DNA of 10,994 bases from Dehalococcoidia bacterium (GTDB lineage Bacteria > Chloroflexota > Dehalococcoidia > GIF9 > AB-539-J10): assembly GCA_030603265.1 (NCBI GenBank), contig JAUVYD010000022.1:1-10994 (forward strand), read 5' to 3'. The position numbers and the translations under genes were made by a program. How positions within the stretch are numbered: the first letter of the stretch is position 1; the number at the start of each line of letters is the position of its first letter. Below are positions 1-6,350 of the stretch, piece by piece. Under the pieces are notes generated by a model that did no database searches, was not told where the DNA came from, and worked only from the letters and a program-made list of their open reading frames with translations.

Positions 1-1478
1 GCCTCCAGCACGACCTCGTCGAGGACTTCGCCGGCAGCAATGAGTTCCTTGTCGTTTCTGATTGCGATTAACTGCCCTTTGTGCACCTTGACACCGTTCA
101 TCTGAGTTCTGCGCATGGCGCGAGTGATCTCCACCGTTGTCACCGATTGGAGCGCTTCGGTCATGGCCAGTGTGTTCTTGTCGACGGCGAGATCGTAGTT
201 GAATGCCAGGAGCGCGGCAACGCCCTGCGGTATTGTCCTGCTGGGGACAACGCTCACATGTTTCGAACTGACACCCTGAACTTGCGATGCCGTCAGCACG
301 ATGTTCTTGTTGTTCGGCAGGAGGACAACGTTGTCCGAAGGGGCCATGTCCACCGCCTGCAGTATCTGTCGAACACTCGGGTTCATCGTCTGCCCGCCGG
401 GTACGACAATCGTTGCCCCGAGGCTGTTGAATATGTCGAAAAGGCCGTCGCCGGATGCTATGGTCACTATGGCCGTGTCAACCTGCGGCAGGCGGGACCG
501 CTGAAGCTTGATGTATTCCTCGTACTGGTCATCCATGTTGTGCACCTCTATCTGATGCAGAGTGCCCAACTTGGCTGCGTAATTCAGGACATCCCCGGGA
601 TTGAACGAGTGGATGTGAACACGCACGACCGAACTCTCGGTCGAACTGTCTGTGGCGATGACGAGCGACTGCCCCATCTTTGCCAGTCTCTTCGACATCT
701 TGTCGGTGTCGATGTCCTTTCCTTCGATGATGAAGTTGGTGCAGAAACCATATGGGACTTCCACCTGTGTCGTTGCGCTGGTGGATTTCTGAACAGCTTC
801 CACCTCCGCGACGACGAGCACCGGGTGAGAGGCTTTCTGTTGCTTGGCCCTGCCATTGAGCGATGACAGAGCCCCGTCGAGCAGTACGTACAGTCCCTGT
901 GCCCCTGCATCGACGACGCCGGCCTCTTTCAGTACCGGGAGGAGCTCGGGAGTGGCTGCTACCGACTTGCGGGCCGTCTCCACAACCGACTCAAGGACCG
1001 ACACAAATGCCGTCTCCTCGACATCCGCCGCGATACGTGCCGCCTCGGCGGCGTCGCGGAGCACCGTCAGTATTGTGCCTTCAACCGGATGTACAAGCCC
1101 CGCGTAAGCAGTCGCAGAGGCTCTTGCGAGAGCCTCTGCCAGTTCGGCGCCGCTGATAGTGTCGTTGCCTTCGAGTGCGTCGGCGAAACCACGCCATACC
1201 TGAGAGAGAATGACTCCGGAGTTGCCCCGCGCTCCCATCAGGGCCCCGTACGCCATGGAGCGAGCAACAGCCCCAACGCCGTGGCCGTTCGCGGTGGCTC
1301 CTTCCTCAACGGCCGACCGCATCGTCAAGAGCATGTTGGTCCCCGTGTCTCCGTCCGGCACAGGGAACACGTTGATGGCATTTATGTCGGGCGCCGCTCG
1401 TTCGAGCCAGCGTGTGCCCGCCGAGAACATCTTTCTGAAGGTCTTGCCGTCGACCGACTCTACTCTCGTATTGTTCAT
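1..1478 (-). CDS. fakA: Fatty acid kinase FakA / YloV family (DAK2 domain), 3' end cut by window edge
   Basis: ATP-binding subunit of a fatty acid kinase, which phosphorylates fatty acids held by a FakB (DegV-family) partner so that they can enter phospholipid synthesis; cytosolic. 492 residues are visible with no internal stop. The family is about 550 residues, so roughly 55-60 C-terminal residues lie outside the window. Residues 1-205 form the DhaL-like kinase domain, with NVFPVPDGDTGTNM at 36-49 (D42 and D44 are likely Mg-ATP ligands), GARGNSG at 82-88, HPVEGTIL at 130-137 and VVDAGAQG at 188-195. The middle domain (about 215-330) has C246, H288 and H290, which match in position the Cys/His/His zinc site reported for S. 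aureus FakA. The C-terminal domain has PGGQTMNPS at 360-368 and LPNNKNI at 387-393. The ATG at 1478 gives the family's usual N-terminus, although no clear Shine-Dalgarno precedes it. It is divergent from rpmB. No fakB is visible here. The family is firm; the substrate is taken from it. Confidence 0.93.
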   Translation of the reverse strand, partial: MNNTRVESVDGKTFRKMFSAGTRWLERAAPDINAINVFPVPDGDTGTNMLLTMRSAVEEGATANGHGVGAVARSMAYGALMGARGNSGVILSQVWRGFADALEGNDTISGAELAEALARASATAYAGLVHPVEGTILTVLRDAAEAARIAADVEETAFVSVLESVVETARKSVAATPELLPVLKEAGVVDAGAQGLYVLLDGALSSLNGRAKQQKASHPVLVVAEVEAVQKSTSATTQVEVPYGFCTNFIIEGKDIDTDKMSKRLAKMGQSLVIATDSSTESSVVRVHIHSFNPGDVLNYAAKLGTLHQIEVHNMDDQYEEYIKLQRSRLPQVDTAIVTIASGDGLFDIFNSLGATIVVPGGQTMNPSVRQILQAVDMAPSDNVVLLPNNKNIVLTASQVQGVSSKHVSVVPSRTIPQGVAALLAFNYDLAVDKNTLAMTEALQSVTTVEITRAMRRTQMNGVKVHKGQLIAIRNDKELIAAGEVLDEVVLE

Positions 1479-1488
1479 GAGGGATTTC

Positions 1489-1517
1489 TTGCCGCGTGGC
1501 GGCGTTCGTGGTACTAT
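1489..1517 (+). promoter_or_regulatory. Probable sigma-70-type promoter of rpmB
   Basis: TTGCCG (1489-1494) and TACTAT (1512-1517) are separated by exactly 17 nt. The start point would be near 1524, giving a leader of about 39 nt. AGGGG at 1552-1556 lies 6 nt before the rpmB ATG and can serve as its ribosome-binding site. Confidence 0.6.
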
Positions 1518-1520
1518 GGC

Positions 1521-1549
1521 ATTTTATCCCGTGTCAACGCAAAGGTAAA
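1521..1549 (-). promoter_or_regulatory. Probable sigma-70-type promoter of fakA
   Basis: Read on the minus strand, TTTACC (1544-1549, 4 of 6 matches to the -35 consensus) lies 17 nt from TAAAAT (1521-1526, 5 of 6 to the -10). Transcription would start near 1514, giving a leader of about 36 nt. A TTGACA hexamer also lies on this strand (1532-1537), but no good -10 sits at the right distance from it. The start region overlaps the -10 of the opposing rpmB promoter. Confidence 0.5.
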
Positions 1550-1562
1550 GCAGGGGCAGTTC

Positions 1563-1751
1563 ATGAAGTGCGAAATCTGTGGGAAGCGTCCCATGTACGG
1601 CAACAAGGTCAGTCACTCCAAGAGGCACACGAGGAGACGCTGGCTTCCGAATGTCCATCGAACGACCATGGTTGTGGATGGAACCTCCTATTCGGTCAAG
1701 ATTTGTACTCGCTGCCTCAGGACTCTGTACAAGACACGCGTTCGCGCGTAG
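1563..1751 (+). CDS. rpmB: 50S ribosomal protein L28
   Basis: Structural protein of the large ribosomal subunit, 62 residues, a normal length for bacterial L28. The N-terminus MKCEICGKRPMYGNKVSHS and the RRRWLPN segment (24-30) are typical of the family. Cysteines 3, 6, 48 and 51 form two CxxC pairs, the zinc-binding (C+) version of L28. The ATG at 1563 has AGGGG 6 nt upstream and a promoter in the 84-bp spacer shared with the divergent fakA. The rpmB next to, but opposite, a yloV/fakA gene is a known conserved neighbourhood in Gram-positive bacteria. The yloU (Asp23) gene that often lies between them there is absent. It converges with argH 44 nt downstream. Identification is certain by sequence pattern. 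Confidence 0.97.
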   Translation: MKCEICGKRPMYGNKVSHSKRHTRRRWLPNVHRTTMVVDGTSYSVKICTRCLRTLYKTRVRA

Positions 1752-1795
1752 TCGGTGTCATTCGAGGACTTGAGGGCAGTCCCGGCCGACTCGAT
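1752..1795. other. Convergent gap between rpmB and argH without a clear terminator
   Basis: These 44 bp separate the stops of two converging genes. The only hairpin seen is GGACT (1766-1770) with AGTCC (1778-1782) around a 7-nt loop, with no T-run on either side. Termination here may depend on Rho or may be leaky, giving overlapping 3' ends. Confidence 0.4.
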
Positions 1796-3169
1796 TCAGT
1801 CCGTTGCGGTGCTCCGCGCCCGCGATTCCTCGAGGCGCGCGTGTGCTGTTCTAAGCGCCTCCTTCACCCGGGGTGGTGCTGTGCCGCCCGGGACGTCGCG
1901 TGACATGACCGATGTCTCCAGGGACAACTTCAGCACATCCTTCTCAAACAGCGGCGAGAACTCCCTGTATTCGTCGAGAGACAGCTGTCCAAGAGCCTTG
2001 CCTTGAGCGGCGGCGTGGTGGGTCAGCACTGCGGCAATCCCATGCGCTGCCCGAAAGGGCAGTCCTCTCTTCACAAGGTAGTCCGCAACGTCAGTTGCGA
2101 GAACATAGTCCTGAATGGCAGCCCGCATGCGGTCGCCGTGCACTTCGATTGACCGCACTATGTCACTGCAGACCGCCAGGGTCTGCTTGAGGCTGTCCAC
2201 GGTATCGAACAGGTGTACCTTGTCTTCCTGCAGGTCCCTGTTGTAGGACAGTGGCAGGGCCTTGAGGGTTGTCAGTATGGCGATGAGGTTGCCATAGACG
2301 CGGCCAGTCTTGCCCCTGGCGAGCTCCGCAAGGTCAGGGTTCCGTTTCTGCGGCATGATGCTCGATCCGGTGGTGAAGCCCTCGCCGATTGTGATGAATC
2401 CAAACTCGGAGCTCGACCAGAGCACCAGCTCCTCGGCCAACCGCGACACGTGCATCATGGTGATTGCGCCGCACGCGTTGAACTCAGCGATGAAGTCCCG
2501 GTCGGAGACGGCGTCCATGCTGTTCTCACTGATATGAGCGAACCCGAGTTCACGCGCCACGTACTCCCTGTCTATGGGGTAGGGAACGCCGGCGAGAGCA
2601 CCGCTTCCCAGGGGGAGGACGTTGACACGTTTCATGCAGTCGCTGAGCCTCGCGTCATCGCGGGAGAACATCTCGAAGTACGCCAGCAGGTGGTGGGCGA
2701 ACATGACAGGTTGCGCCTGCTGCAAATGTGTGTAGCCGGCCATGACCACGTCGCTGTTCCGCCCGGCAAGGTCCAGCAACGCCTGACGGATTTCCTGGAG
2801 ACCACCCGCGATTTCTACTATCTCGTCGCGGACATACATGCGCACGTCCAGGGCGACCTGGTCGTTACGTGACCGTCCGGTATGCAGCTTTCCTGCGACC
2901 TCTCCCACAACTTCAAAGAGCCGCGCCTCGATGGCCATGTGTATGTCCTCATCCGCCGGCTTGAAGACAAACTGCCCGCCTTCAATCTCGCCCTGCACGA
3001 CCTGCAGCCCCCGCACGAGCTCCGCCGCGTCGGTGGTGGGGATGATTCCCTGGCGTCCGAGCATGCGCGCATGCGCCACGCTTCCTGCGATGTCCTGGCG
3101 ATACAGTCGCCGGTCGAACTCCAACGAGCCGACGTAATCCTGGACCCTGCGACTCTTCGATTCGAGCAT
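1796..3169 (-). CDS. argH: Argininosuccinate lyase
   Basis: Last step of arginine synthesis: splits argininosuccinate into arginine and fumarate; cytosolic homotetramer of the fumarase/aspartase superfamily. 457 residues, a normal length. Signatures in order are HTGRSRNDQ at 96-104, GYTHLQQAQP at 145-154 (H148 is the conserved active-site histidine) and the superfamily loop GSSIMPQKRNP at 268-278 with the catalytic serine at 269/270. RDVPGG at 424-429 is the usual C-terminal landmark. The N-terminus is odd: the usual LWGGRF motif is missing and the protein begins with MLESKSRRVQDYVG. An in-frame TAA at 3176-3178 rules out a longer in-frame start. The ATG begins 2 nt after the argG stop, with a weak GGTAAG upstream, so translation is probably coupled. 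It is the last gene of the operon. The annotation is firm despite the N-terminal change. Confidence 0.96.
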   Translation of the reverse strand: MLESKSRRVQDYVGSLEFDRRLYRQDIAGSVAHARMLGRQGIIPTTDAAELVRGLQVVQGEIEGGQFVFKPADEDIHMAIEARLFEVVGEVAGKLHTGRSRNDQVALDVRMYVRDEIVEIAGGLQEIRQALLDLAGRNSDVVMAGYTHLQQAQPVMFAHHLLAYFEMFSRDDARLSDCMKRVNVLPLGSGALAGVPYPIDREYVARELGFAHISENSMDAVSDRDFIAEFNACGAITMMHVSRLAEELVLWSSSEFGFITIGEGFTTGSSIMPQKRNPDLAELARGKTGRVYGNLIAILTTLKALPLSYNRDLQEDKVHLFDTVDSLKQTLAVCSDIVRSIEVHGDRMRAAIQDYVLATDVADYLVKRGLPFRAAHGIAAVLTHHAAAQGKALGQLSLDEYREFSPLFEKDVLKLSLETSVMSRDVPGGTAPPRVKEALRTAHARLEESRARSTATD

Positions 3170-3171
3170 TG

Positions 3172-4374
3172 CTACTTACCCGCGTCAGCCTGCGCACGCG
3201 CCTGGATGCGGTTGGGCAATCCCCACAGGCGGATGAATCCCGGCGAGTCGGACTGGTTAAAGGTATCACCTTTGTCGTAGGTTGCAAGTCCGAAGTCGTA
3301 GAGTGAGAACGGTGACTTGCGGCCGACGACAATGCAATTGCCCTTGAACAGCTTCATGCGCACCGTGCCGGTGACGAATTCCTGTGTGCTGTCCACAAAC
3401 GCTGCAAGGTTCCGGCGAAGTCCGCCGAACCACAGTCCGTTGTAGATGATGTCCGAGTAGGTCCCCGCGACGTGAGCCTTGAACCGGAGCTGATCTTTCG
3501 TCATCACGAGGTGTTGCAGCGCCGCGTGGGCCTTCAGCAACACGGTTGCTGCAGGCGCCTCGTATATCTCGCGCGACTTGATGCCGACCAGCCTGTTCTC
3601 CACGTGGTCGACTCTGCCCACGCCGTGTTCTCCGGCGACGGCGTGCAGGGTCTCAACGAGCTTCACGCCGCTCAGGCGTGCGCCATCAAGAGCTACCGGG
3701 ACTCCGCCCTCGAACTCAACCTCCACGTACGCCGGGGTGTCCGGCGCCTCGGAAGGGTCCTTCGTCCAGAGGTAGACATCAGCAGGCGGCTCGTTCCACG
3801 GATCCTCGAGGACGCCTGTCTCAATACTCCGGCCCCAGAGGTTCTCGTCGATGGAGTACGGGCTCTTCTTCGTAACAGGCACAGGAATGGAGTTCTCGTT
3901 CGCATAGTTGATGAGTTCTTCGCGGGTCAGACCCCACTCGCGAGCCGGGGCGATGATGCGCAGCTCAGGGGCCAGCGTTCCAACACCCACGTCGAGCCGG
4001 ACCTGGTCATTGCCTTTTCCTGTGCAGCCATGCGCCACCGCAACGGCGCCCTTCTCGCGTGCAACCTGCACCAGCAGCTTGGCAATCAGCGGCCGTCCGA
4101 TGGCCGTAGCCAGCGAGTACTCGCCTTCATATACAGCATCTGCTTTCAGAGACGGGAACACGAAATCCGTAATGAACTCTTCCCTTGCGTCGGCAACCAC
4201 TGCGTCGACAGCGCCGGAATTGAGCGCCTTCTGACGTATCGCCTCCATGTCGGGGACGTTGCCGATATCCACGGTGAATGTGACTACATCCAGACCGTAT
4301 CGTTCGCGAATCCACTTCACCGCGACCGATGTGTCCAGTCCCCCGGAATACGCAAGTACCGCCTTGTCAGCCAT
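3172..4374 (-). CDS. argG: Argininosuccinate synthase
   Basis: Joins citrulline and aspartate with ATP to give argininosuccinate, the step before ArgH. 400 residues, the standard length. The PP-loop ATP pyrophosphatase motif AYSGGLDTS is at 8-16, followed by FTVDIGN at 33-39, EGEYSLATAIGRPLIAK at 83-99 and HGCTGKGNDQVR at 115-126. All are hallmarks of the family. SPYSIDENLWGRSIE at 171-185 is also diagnostic. The start ATG follows a strong ribosome-binding site AAGGAGG (4379-4385, 4 nt spacing) that touches the argD stop codon. The gap to argD is 10 nt and to argH 2 nt, so it is clearly co-transcribed with both. In many operons argF lies just before argG; here argD does. No missing key motif was seen. 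Confidence 0.97.
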   Translation of the reverse strand: MADKAVLAYSGGLDTSVAVKWIRERYGLDVVTFTVDIGNVPDMEAIRQKALNSGAVDAVVADAREEFITDFVFPSLKADAVYEGEYSLATAIGRPLIAKLLVQVAREKGAVAVAHGCTGKGNDQVRLDVGVGTLAPELRIIAPAREWGLTREELINYANENSIPVPVTKKSPYSIDENLWGRSIETGVLEDPWNEPPADVYLWTKDPSEAPDTPAYVEVEFEGGVPVALDGARLSGVKLVETLHAVAGEHGVGRVDHVENRLVGIKSREIYEAPAATVLLKAHAALQHLVMTKDQLRFKAHVAGTYSDIIYNGLWFGGLRRNLAAFVDSTQEFVTGTVRMKLFKGNCIVVGRKSPFSLYDFGLATYDKGDTFNQSDSPGFIRLWGLPNRIQARAQADAGK

Positions 4375-4378
4375 TGGG

Positions 4379-4385
4379 CCTCCTT
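4379..4385 (-). promoter_or_regulatory. Strong ribosome-binding site of argG at the argD stop
   Basis: Read on the minus strand this is AAGGAGG, 4 nt before the argG ATG. Its first base is also the last base of the argD TGA stop codon (4385-4387), so ribosomes finishing argD arrive directly on the argG site. It is the best Shine-Dalgarno in the operon. Confidence 0.75.
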
Positions 4386-5563
4386 CAGAGTGAGGACAGA
4401 ACGGTCCTCAGTATACGTATTGCTTCGTCGATCTCCCCGTTGCTGATAATCAGGGGTGGCATGAATCGCAGTGTGTTGGGGCGCACCCTGTTGACGAGGA
4501 GTCCTCCATTCAGACAGCGTAGCGTGAGCTCATCAGCTATGTCCTCTTTGAAGTCAAGGGCTATCAGCAGCCCACGTCCTCTTGCTTCCACCGCCACGTC
4601 GAAGTCTGCGATGATTCCGTCAAGCTGTTGCATGAAGTGCTCGCCGGCCCGTTTCACACTGGAGGCGAGATCGTGCTGCACGACGTAGGTCATGACCGCG
4701 TGGCCTGCGGCGCAGGCGAGGGGGTTGCCGCCGAAGGTGCCGCCGTGGTCGCCGGGCTGGAACGCCGACGCTTTCTCCGTGGCAAGGATTGCACCGATAG
4801 GCACACCGGAGCCCAGCCCCTTCGCGAGTGTCATAATGTCAGGCTTCACCCCGAACTGCTCGTAGGCAAACAGCGTCCCCGTTCTGGCAACCCCTGTCTG
4901 AATCTCGTCAAGTATGAAGAGAATCCCTTTCTCATCACACCAGTCCCGGACCTTGCGGAGGTAGTCCTCATCCGGAATTCGAACGCCGGCCTCGCCCTGA
5001 ATGGGCTCAAGCATGACTGCACAGGTCAATGATGTCGTCCCGGCCTTGATGGCCTCGACGTCATTCCATTCCACGTTCGTGAAACCGACTGGCAGGGGAG
5101 CGTATAGCTCCTGATATTTCGATTGCGCGGTGGCGGCTGTCATGGCGATAGTGCGGCCGTGGAAGGAGTGTCCCACCGTGATGACCTCATATGCGCCACC
5201 GAGATGCAACTTCCCGTAGCGCCTCGCCAGCTTGACCGCGCCCTCCGTGGCCTCAACACCGCTATTGGCGAAGAAGACCCTGTCGAGGCAGCTGTTCTCA
5301 ATGAGCACACGGGCGAGCTCCAGCTGGGGCACGGTGTAGAACTGGTTGGACGTATGGATAAGCGTTCTGGCCTGCCGCTCGATGGCTTCGACGAGCACCG
5401 GGTGGCAGTGGCCAAGGGTGTTCACTGCCCATCCGCCCACGCAGTCGATGTACTCCTTGCCGTGGTCGTCCCACACTCGTACGCCCTCTCCACGGACAAG
5501 AGTTACCGGCACCCTGCGGAAGGTGCGCAGGTACAGGCGCTCTTCAATCTCAGGCCAGTTCAT
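4385..5563 (-). CDS. argD: Acetylornithine aminotransferase (PLP-dependent, class III)
   Basis: Transfers the amino group of glutamate to N-acetylglutamate semialdehyde, giving N-acetylornithine; such enzymes often also act on succinyl-diaminopimelate. From the ATG at 5563 it is 392 residues, the normal length. NSGVEATEGAVKLARR (100-115) and GHSFHGRT (131-138) are PLP-phosphate and ring contacts. DEIQTG at 219-224 carries D219, which pairs with the pyridine nitrogen. K248 in TLAKGLGSG is the Schiff-base lysine. GTFGGNPLACAA is at 275-286. This start overlaps argB by 14 nt. The same frame is open to an ATG at 5632, but that would overlap argB by 83 nt and add residues foreign to the family. 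A TTG at 5572, adding three residues, has GGGGG (5581-5585) at a better 8-nt spacing and may be the true start. Class III enzymes cross-react in annotation, but operon position supports argD. Confidence 0.93.
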   Translation of the reverse strand: MNWPEIEERLYLRTFRRVPVTLVRGEGVRVWDDHGKEYIDCVGGWAVNTLGHCHPVLVEAIERQARTLIHTSNQFYTVPQLELARVLIENSCLDRVFFANSGVEATEGAVKLARRYGKLHLGGAYEVITVGHSFHGRTIAMTAATAQSKYQELYAPLPVGFTNVEWNDVEAIKAGTTSLTCAVMLEPIQGEAGVRIPDEDYLRKVRDWCDEKGILFILDEIQTGVARTGTLFAYEQFGVKPDIMTLAKGLGSGVPIGAILATEKASAFQPGDHGGTFGGNPLACAAGHAVMTYVVQHDLASSVKRAGEHFMQQLDGIIADFDVAVEARGRGLLIALDFKEDIADELTLRCLNGGLLVNRVRPNTLRFMPPLIISNGEIDEAIRILRTVLSSL

Positions 5564-6338
5564 CTCTGACAATGGATGTTCCCCCAATACGGTGGTCGAA
5601 TTCGCGCAGCAAAGCGTGCTCCGCGGTTCCATCTATGATACGCGCCTCGGCAACTGACCGCGACGCCGTGATACACGCCCGCGCCTTCGGCAGCATGCCG
5701 CCTTGTACGATGCCGTCAGCCATGAGTTGGTGCACAGCGGAAACGGTTAGCTGCGAGAAGACCTGTTGGCGCCCGTCAAGGATGCCGGGAACGTCGGTGA
5801 GAAACACGAGCCGGGAGGCTCCGGCGGCGATAGCAAGCTCCGCAGCTACGTCGTCTGCGTTGACGTTGAGAAAGGCTTGCTTGCCCTCGTGCACTCCGTG
5901 GCACACGGGGGCGACCACCGGCAGGAATCCCGCGTCCAGGAGTGTGGAAAGGAGGTGCATGTCGACATGCGTTACCTCGCCCACGTAGCCAAGCTCCGGC
6001 TGGCGAACCTCCGCGGCAATGAGGCCGGCATCCACCCCTGCGATGCCCACAGCCCTACCGCCCAACGCGTTCAGTTGCAGTACCAGGCGCTTGTTTAGCA
6101 GCCCTGCCAGAACCGCAACAACCACGCCCAGTTCATCTTCGCCCGTGACCCTGAGGCCATCTACGAAGCGGGACTCCAGGCCGAGACGCGAGGACCACTG
6201 GCTGACCTCGCCGCCACCACCGTGAACGACAATCACCCTCTCCGAGCGCTTCTGCAGCGAGACAAGGTCTGCCAGGGAAGTATCGCTTTGCCCGAGAGTG
6301 CTCCCGCCGATCTTGACGACTACTATGTGTCCACTCAA
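5550..6338 (-). CDS. argB: Acetylglutamate kinase (short form, TTG start)
   Basis: Phosphorylates N-acetylglutamate, the second step of the pathway; amino acid kinase fold. 262 residues. Visible motifs are KIGGST at 9-14 (K9), VVHGGGGE at 37-44, FVDGLRVTG at 58-66 (R63), LNVNADD at 157-163 (N158, D162) and QGGMLPK at 212-218 (K218). These match the catalytic and ATP-site residues of E. coli ArgB in position. The protein begins almost directly at the first beta strand, so it lacks the N-terminal helix found in arginine-inhibited kinases. The start is TTG: no ATG or GTG lies suitably in frame, and the only upstream in-frame triplets before the argJ stop are CTC, GGA, ACG and CTG. The ribosome-binding site is weak. 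The 3' end overlaps argD. The related LysZ kinase of LysW-type lysine synthesis is an alternative, but no lysW is present and argJ/argD flank it. Confidence 0.93.
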   Translation of the reverse strand: MSGHIVVVKIGGSTLGQSDTSLADLVSLQKRSERVIVVHGGGGEVSQWSSRLGLESRFVDGLRVTGEDELGVVVAVLAGLLNKRLVLQLNALGGRAVGIAGVDAGLIAAEVRQPELGYVGEVTHVDMHLLSTLLDAGFLPVVAPVCHGVHEGKQAFLNVNADDVAAELAIAAGASRLVFLTDVPGILDGRQQVFSQLTVSAVHQLMADGIVQGGMLPKARACITASRSVAEARIIDGTAEHALLREFDHRIGGTSIVRDELA

Positions 6339-6350
6339 CAGCGTTCCGAG

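Noticed and set aside
81..866. Open frame of 261 codons on the plus strand
   Set aside because: It uses the same codon boundaries in antisense to fakA; the minus-strand reading shows all FakA motifs, so this is a shadow.
1752..1795. Bidirectional intrinsic terminator between rpmB and argH
   Set aside because: The only stem is 5 bp with no T-run on either strand, too weak to call.
3472..4446. Long open frame of 324 codons on the plus strand
   Set aside because: It lies antisense across argG in GC-rich DNA, has no recognisable motifs, and argG on the other strand is complete and conserved.
5564..5632. 23-codon N-terminal extension of argD
   Set aside because: It would overlap argB by 83 nt and adds residues not typical of acetylornithine aminotransferases.
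5550..6338. LysZ ([LysW]-aminoadipate kinase) instead of ArgB
   Set aside because: No lysW or other lysine-pathway gene is nearby, and the gene lies between argJ and argD in an otherwise complete arginine context.
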